8,888 nt of DNA from Cuspidothrix sp046080125 (GTDB taxonomy: Bacteria; Cyanobacteriota; Cyanobacteriia; Cyanobacteriales; Nostocaceae): NCBI GenBank assembly GCA_046080125.1, contig JBJTTJ010000238.1, positions 1 through 8,888 on the forward strand, written 5' to 3'. Both the position numbers and the translations under genes were made by a program. Of the stretch, positions 4,895 to 8,888 are shown one piece after another. The number at the start of each line of letters is the position of its first letter. Within the stretch, counting starts at the first letter, position 1. Below the pieces are notes generated by a model. The model had not been told where the DNA came from and did no database searches. It saw only the letters and a program-made list of their open reading frames with translations.

Positions 4895-5896
4895 TTAACC
4901 ATTCCCAATTACCTCACCCAGTGTTAACCTTGTACCATTCACAAAATCCCATCCTGACTGGGGACGTTTACCTATTAGTTGCACTTCTCGCAGCAGCAAT
5001 AAACCTGACCCTGTTTGAATAATTGCCCCTAAACCTTTGGTGATATTCACCACTTCTCCCGGTTGACCTGATATGGTTGACAGGTTAGATATGTTATCTA
5101 TTTTTTGTTTTAACTGCTGTGGTAATCCGTTAATATACTTAGATTCAATGGGAATAGTAGCAGTAATTTTTACTGGTTGGTTGCGAAAGGTGGCGGTACA
5201 GTGGGGATAAAAACCGCGAATTTGATTATGTAATTGAATGGAGCTCCTTGTCCAATCTAGGTTATAGTCTGGCTTTTGAATTAAAGATGCGTAGGTTGCA
5301 GTAGTATGGTCTTGAGGAATGGGTGTAATTTCCCGCCGTTCTATTTTGTATAAAGTTTCTATGAGTAAATCCGCACCAATAACAGCTAATTTTTCGCCTA
5401 AAATTTGAGCGTTATCAAGTAACTCGATAGGTATAATTGTTTTAAGAAGCATATCCCCTGTATCCATGCCCTTATCCATCAGCATGGTTGTAAGCCCAGT
5501 TTCTTGTTCCCCATTGTATATACACCACTGAATTGGGGCAGCCCCTCGATACTGGGGTAAAATAGAACCATGCACATTAATACAACCCAGTTTAGGGATA
5601 TTTAGTATTTTTTGGGACAAAATTTGTCCGTAGGCAACAAGGACAAAGACATCTGCTTGTATCTGCTTGAGTTGTGTTAAAGTTTCATCATCTTTTTTAA
5701 TTTTCTCCGGTTGCCAAACAGGGATATGATGCTCTGTAGCTAAAATCTTAACTGGTGAAGGTGTCAGTTTATTACCACGCTCTCGGCGTTTATCCGGTTG
5801 TGTGACAACTGCTATTACTTGAAATTCTGGGTTTTCCAGTAGTTTTTGTAAGGTGGGAACGGCAAAATCAGGAGTGCCAAAAAATACTACTTTCAT
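4895..5896 (-). CDS. fmt: Methionyl-tRNA formyltransferase
   Basis: Formylates initiator methionyl-tRNA using 10-formyl-tetrahydrofolate; cytosolic, needed for bacterial translation initiation. At 333 residues it is close to the family norm (about 315-335). The N-terminal Rossmann-type formyltransferase domain begins KVVFFGTPDFAVP (2-14), with TQPDKRRERG (32-41) as the substrate loop. Catalytic residues Asn107, His109 and Asp145 are visible in INVHGSILPQYRGAAPIQW (106-124) and MDKGMDTGDML (140-150), matching E. coli Asn106, His108 and Asp144. The usual HASLLP is HGSILP here, a tolerated change. The C-terminal tRNA-binding domain runs from about 210 and ends LTLGEVIGNG. ATG 5896 is the family start; the leader is AT-rich repeats of TTAATAA without a clear Shine-Dalgarno. 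No def gene is adjacent, unlike in many bacteria. It converges with the DUF6464 gene across heptamer repeats. Confidence 0.97.
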   Translation of the reverse strand: MKVVFFGTPDFAVPTLQKLLENPEFQVIAVVTQPDKRRERGNKLTPSPVKILATEHHIPVWQPEKIKKDDETLTQLKQIQADVFVLVAYGQILSQKILNIPKLGCINVHGSILPQYRGAAPIQWCIYNGEQETGLTTMLMDKGMDTGDMLLKTIIPIELLDNAQILGEKLAVIGADLLIETLYKIERREITPIPQDHTTATYASLIQKPDYNLDWTRSSIQLHNQIRGFYPHCTATFRNQPVKITATIPIESKYINGLPQQLKQKIDNISNLSTISGQPGEVVNITKGLGAIIQTGSGLLLLREVQLIGKRPQSGWDFVNGTRLTLGEVIGNG

Positions 5897-6616
5897 TAGT
5901 TATTAATTATTAATTATCTGTCGTGAGTCATGCATCAATGGTAAGTATGTTCCTCATCACTGACAAGCGACTTAATCCCTATCTTAATAGAGTTATGTTT
6001 AGCGTTTTTGGCCAGGGGGGATAAATTTTTATAGTTTGATGATATAGTCTTGACTATTGGTTGAGGAAAATAACGTTATCAGCTATAATTATAGGGTAAT
6101 TAGTCAAACTACTGCCAATTGCATCTCCTATTGATAGATTTTATTTGTCTATCTGTATTTTACACTCAGGTATCTGTCTGGCTACTAAATCAAAATTATC
6201 CCATCATTGTCCAAGTTAACAATAAACTGTGCTTGCTTAATCGCAGCATTTACCAGTGTATATTGCAGTTTGTAAATTTGGTTACTTGAGTTTAATTTTT
6301 TTGTTTATTATTGATTGTGCATCCAATAGATTGAAGTTGGCTGGAAGTGGAGGGATTTTAATAGCATGAACACTTACATAAGTTATTTTGTAAACTCTTG
6401 TGGTTTGCTAATACAGATTATATTCGTGATTAGGTTTGCAAAATAAGACCAGTGTAAAGAAAAGTAAACAAGCCTAAAACCCTTTTTCCTCCCCCCTGGA
6501 AACTTCCCACCTCCTGCATTATCCCCAGGAAAATTCTTAACGTCAATCTACTTAACTTTTCCCATTCCTGTATAAATACTGCCCACACTTAGCAACTGCC
6601 CCTAGAGAGTTTCATC
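5897..6616. other. Long spacer between fmt and the 411-residue gene
   Basis: No protein or tRNA gene seen. Contents: an AT-rich fmt leader (5897-5918), a strong-looking plus-strand promoter at 6061-6089, an AT-rich hairpin GATAGA/TCTATC (6133-6138 and 6148-6153) followed by TGTATTTTA, a pyrimidine-rich stretch near 6480-6500, and TATAAA at 6571-6576, a plausible -10 for the downstream gene. The divergent genes must each have a promoter here. Confidence 0.55.
6061..6089 (+). promoter_or_regulatory. Candidate sigma-70-type promoter TTGAGG-17-TATAAT
   Basis: A consensus -10 TATAAT at 6084-6089 and a -35 TTGAGG at 6061-6066 separated by the ideal 17 nt. A second TTGACT lies at 6050-6055. It sits over 500 bp before the next gene start, so it implies a long leader or a short separate RNA. 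It is the best promoter match I see in the window. Confidence 0.45.
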
Positions 6617-7852
6617 ATGCTTAAATCCCGTTTGGTGTCAGGATGGTTCCGTGTTCAACCATTTATCAAATACATTGCTCTTATTATTATCATTTTACCC
6701 CTGGCAGGAGTGTCTCTTCATGCTAGTTTTGCGAAACAATCGGAAGTAGAAAAGATTAGTTCAAAAAATGAGAAGTCTGATGCGAAATTGGCAGATAGAG
6801 GGGATTTCAGCAAACTGAATTTACAATTTGCTGAAGTTAATTCTCAAACAGGAAAAATATCTATTGGTGAAGGAGTACAAACATTACTAACCGATAAAGT
6901 TATTACTGGTGCAAAAGTAGATAGTTTTAATGTGGTTCGCAAAACCACATCATTAATAGTGAATGTAGCACAAAATCAAGGACAAACATCTGTTAGTCAG
7001 ACTAATTTAATTCAGAAACTGAGAAATGCAAAAGACGGGGGGGGAAATGCTGGAGAAAATGTGGGTTCTGAATTAAAAGACTTAGCAACATCAACTGTGA
7101 CACCAAGAAACGCGGAAATACCTGTGAGTGAACAGCCAAACGAATCAGAAATGACACAAAATGATCCCATAGGTAGTCCCCATCCTATACCCTGGCAATG
7201 GATCATGACTACTCAGGAAAAGGTTGGGGTGAGGGGTGGCGGTATCAGATATTACAGAAGTATTCCCGTGGTTTCTCCTGATGGTAGATACGCAATTTAC
7301 AGCCGAGTGCAAATGGAAGTGAAACCGGAAATGCACAATAGCCGGGTTAATAGCGTGTTGTTTGTAGAGGACAGACAAACTAAGCGGTTACGGGTGATGA
7401 CATCAACTAATGTGATGGGTGATCCCCTATTAAATAAACAGGCTAGTGTGTCAGAAGATATTGACAATGATGGTAAGATCGGAGTGTTAGTGCCTGTGAG
7501 TTGGTCTGAAAAAGGCGATCGCTTTTTAGCACGCAAATTTGTTGCTATTTTCAACACCACAGATGCTACAGATCAAGCTGTTATTTGGGATCGTCAGCAA
7601 AATAATATTAATGTGGTTCATCCAGCAGAATCAAAAGATGATCGGGAGAAGATAGCCATTCTATTAGGTTGGAGTAAAAAACAACCTAAAAATGTCTTAT
7701 TCCGTGCTGGGGAATTAGGCGAAGAAAATTGGCCTTTGATCCAAGTGGCCAATGATGGTAAAACGGCCGATGTTACTGGAGAAAGGGATCAGGCTGTAAC
7801 TTTTGGTGCGAGAGGCGAAATTTGGGCAGACCCACAACTTGCTTCTCGATAA
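6617..7852 (+). CDS. Exported or membrane-anchored protein of unknown function, 411 residues
   Basis: I do not recognise a named family. A basic start (MLKSRLVSGWFR) is followed by a hydrophobic stretch at about 18-38 and ASFA-K at 36-40, so it is either a cleaved Sec signal or an N-terminal anchor. Residues 40-120 are polar; 125-190 are low-complexity and probably disordered (GGGNAGEN, then PVSEQPNESEMTQNDP). The folded part, from about 190, opens with PIPWQWI, then SPDGRYAIYSRV (about 220-231), which resembles a TolB/PD40-type beta-propeller strand, then DIDNDGKIG (281-289), which resembles a calcium-binding DxDxDG loop but lacks the twelfth-position acid of an EF-hand. Later come WSEKGDRFLARKF and QAVIWDRQ. 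It starts at ATG 6617 with GAGAG 7 nt upstream; TATAAA at 6571-6576 may be the -10. A G8 run (7037-7044) lies in codons 141-143. The stop codon overlaps the edge of an inverted-repeat element. It is probably a conserved cyanobacterial periplasmic protein. Confidence 0.85.
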   Translation: MLKSRLVSGWFRVQPFIKYIALIIIILPLAGVSLHASFAKQSEVEKISSKNEKSDAKLADRGDFSKLNLQFAEVNSQTGKISIGEGVQTLLTDKVITGAKVDSFNVVRKTTSLIVNVAQNQGQTSVSQTNLIQKLRNAKDGGGNAGENVGSELKDLATSTVTPRNAEIPVSEQPNESEMTQNDPIGSPHPIPWQWIMTTQEKVGVRGGGIRYYRSIPVVSPDGRYAIYSRVQMEVKPEMHNSRVNSVLFVEDRQTKRLRVMTSTNVMGDPLLNKQASVSEDIDNDGKIGVLVPVSWSEKGDRFLARKFVAIFNTTDATDQAVIWDRQQNNINVVHPAESKDDREKIAILLGWSKKQPKNVLFRAGELGEENWPLIQVANDGKTADVTGERDQAVTFGARGEIWADPQLASR

Positions 7853-8012
7853 TTAAACGTGAGTTCGACAAATTTATATAACCCCTCTCCAAACCTCTCC
7901 CCGCAACGGGGAGAGGCTTAAAACTCGATTATATGCAGCCAAAAACAAACTAATAAGCCTCTCTCAGCATCGGAGAGGGGTTGGGGTGAGGTTCATCGAA
8001 CTCACGCTAATT
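7851..8012. mobile_element. 162-bp inverted-repeat element, MITE-like or dispersed repeat
   Basis: The ends are inverted copies: AATTAaaCGTGAGTTCGA (7851-7868) and TCGAACTCACGcTAATT (7996-8012), with CGTGAGTTCGA exact over 11 bp. Inside, ACCCCTCTCC (7881-7890) pairs exactly with GGAGAGGGGT (7972-7981). A perfect 10-bp hairpin CCTCTCCCCG/CGGGGAGAGG lies at 7894-7916, and a smaller CCTCTC/GAGAGG at 7958-7978. It encodes nothing. The CCCCTCTCC type is a widespread cyanobacterial intergenic repeat. The element starts within the stop codon of the 411-residue gene and may act as its transcript end. No clear target-site duplication was seen beyond the shared AATTA edge. Confidence 0.7.
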
Positions 8013-8445
8013 AAATTTACATCTAAGAGGCATCTTGCCTGTAACATTTACATCTAACTCATATTAAACATACCACATTTTCATTAAGATCCACAACAGC
8101 TTATACTCACACCAGAAAATCTGATTATTCCAGGTTGTATTTCATTTGCCTGAAATCTGTTCTGCAATACTTAGTTTATTTACGACCTGTCGTACTAATA
8201 GCAGCAGTGACAGATTTTTTCTAGGGATTTACCGCCAAAAAAACAGGCTGTTGCTCCACGAAGTATAGTAAATTCTATGATTACCATAATAAACAAATAA
8301 CAGCTTAGTATAAAATTTCGATATTGACTTGTGTTAAACGTGAATTATGGTGTACAATAGTCAAAGAACAATTTGTGTGTAAGTTCCTTCACGAAGGGAT
8401 TTTCCATAACCTGAGTTCCTATAGGTGTGAGAGAGATTGAAATTT
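8013..8445. other. Spacer and leader before the SLH porin gene
   Basis: No gene seen. There is a 12-bp direct repeat ATTTACATCTAA at 8015-8026 and 8046-8057, AT-rich DNA with TTGACT at 8324-8329 and TACAAT at 8353-8358 (the latter a possible -10 with TTGTGT 18 nt upstream), a small hairpin at 8384-8399, and a GA-rich ribosome-binding stretch at 8430-8436. The long leader suggests post-transcriptional control of the porin, but no known riboswitch was recognised. Confidence 0.5.
8384..8399 (+). promoter_or_regulatory. Leader hairpin upstream of the porin gene
   Basis: TTCCTT (8384-8389), loop CACG, AAGGGA (8394-8399): a 6-bp stem including one G-T wobble, followed by TTTTCC. It resembles a short attenuator or a stabilising 5' hairpin about 46 nt before the ATG. 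Its role is inferred only. Confidence 0.35.
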
Positions 8446-8888
8446 ATGAAAAAAGCTTTTTGGAATATCCTCAAAGTCAGTCCAGCTATTGCATTGACCA
8501 TACTAGCTGGTAACAGTGCTTTTGCTGGTGAAGCTAACGAAAAAGTAACTGGCGTTTCTCAACTTTCCCAAGAAACTAGCTTGGGTCAAGTAACATCCGT
8601 TTCTCAGTTTTCCGACGTACAACCCACAGACTGGGCGTTTCAAGCATTACAGTCCTTAGTTGAGCGCTATGGTTGTATCGCTGGTTATCCTAACGGTACT
8701 TTCCGTGGTAATCGGGCTTTGAGTCGTTATGAATTTGCGGCTGGTTTGAACGCCTGTTTAGACCGCGTTAACGAACTCATTGCTACTGCTACTGCTGACA
8801 TGGTGAGCAAGCAAGATTTAGCCACCTTACAGCGTTTGCAAGAAGAATATTCTGCTGAATTGGCAACTCTGCGCGGTAGAGTAGATGC
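8446..8888 (+). CDS. SLH-domain outer-membrane porin of the cyanobacterial iron-uptake porin/OprB type, 5' part
   Basis: The first 147 codons; the gene runs off the right edge. These proteins sit in the outer membrane, bind the cell wall through an SLH domain and form a beta-barrel channel for small solutes, with iron import proposed for some members. Residues 1-27 are a Sec signal peptide (MKKAFWNILK, hydrophobic core, SAFA before GEA). A linker rich in Ser and Gln follows. One SLH domain spans about 54-106: FSDVQPTDWAFQALQSLVER, GCIAGYPNGTFRGNRALSRY, EFAAGLNACLDRV. A heptad-like helix starts near 107 (LIATATADMV, LQRLQEEYSAEL), the coiled coil that normally spans to the barrel. The barrel itself is outside the window, so porin rather than another SLH protein is inferred from the strong match in this arrangement. 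ATG 8446 has GAGAGAG about 9 nt upstream. The full family length is about 500-600 residues. Confidence 0.92.
   Translation, partial: MKKAFWNILKVSPAIALTILAGNSAFAGEANEKVTGVSQLSQETSLGQVTSVSQFSDVQPTDWAFQALQSLVERYGCIAGYPNGTFRGNRALSRYEFAAGLNACLDRVNELIATATADMVSKQDLATLQRLQEEYSAELATLRGRVD

Noticed and set aside
4895..5896. HGSILP in place of HASLLP in Fmt as a loss of function
   Set aside because: The catalytic Asn, His and Asp are all present, and small residue changes at these positions are compatible with an active enzyme.
8324..8358. TTGACT ... TACAAT as a porin promoter
   Set aside because: The spacing is 23 nt, too long for a sigma-70-type promoter; only the TACAAT part was kept as a possible -10.

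Overview
The window reads as chromosomal DNA of a filamentous, heterocyst-type (Nostocales) cyanobacterium. The evidence is a near-canonical photosystem I PsaC, an SLH-domain porin start typical of cyanobacteria, a DUF6464-type small protein, HIP1 octamers (GCGATCGC at 129-136, 1787-1794 and 7515-7522), and two arrays of 7-bp tandem repeats of the kind common in heterocystous genomes. Genus cannot be fixed from this sequence.

Layout. Positions 1-393 hold no convincing gene, only repeat-like DNA. Positions 394-1469 (minus strand) form a small accessory patch. It has one intact gene, a probable Imm42-family immunity protein, preceded in its own direction by a stack of broken pieces: the C-terminus of a likely polymorphic-toxin domain, the N-terminus of a RelE/HigB-like toxin, the C-terminus of its antitoxin-like partner, and a lipoprotein-like fragment without a start codon. 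Positions 1484-3396 hold glmS with its terminator, and 3560-3823 hold psaC; both are on the minus strand but look separately transcribed. A 632-bp AT-rich divergent spacer separates psaC from a DUF6464 gene (4456-4806, plus), which converges on fmt (4895-5896, minus) across a heptamer repeat. A 720-bp spacer with one good orphan sigma-70-like promoter leads to a 411-residue exported protein of unknown function (6617-7852, plus). A 162-bp inverted-repeat element abuts its stop codon. After a long leader, the window ends inside an SLH/porin gene (8446 onward, plus).

Function. The recognisable genes are housekeeping: amino-sugar synthesis for the cell wall (glmS), photosystem I electron transfer (psaC), translation initiation (fmt) and outer-membrane transport (porin). 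They do not form a common pathway or operon.

I found no CRISPR array, rRNA or tRNA, and no convincing complete new system. The most informative unusual region is the mosaic of toxin/antitoxin and toxin/immunity relics at 929-1469, seen only by reading short frames that have lost their ends. Family names there are from memory of sequence patterns, not from a search.
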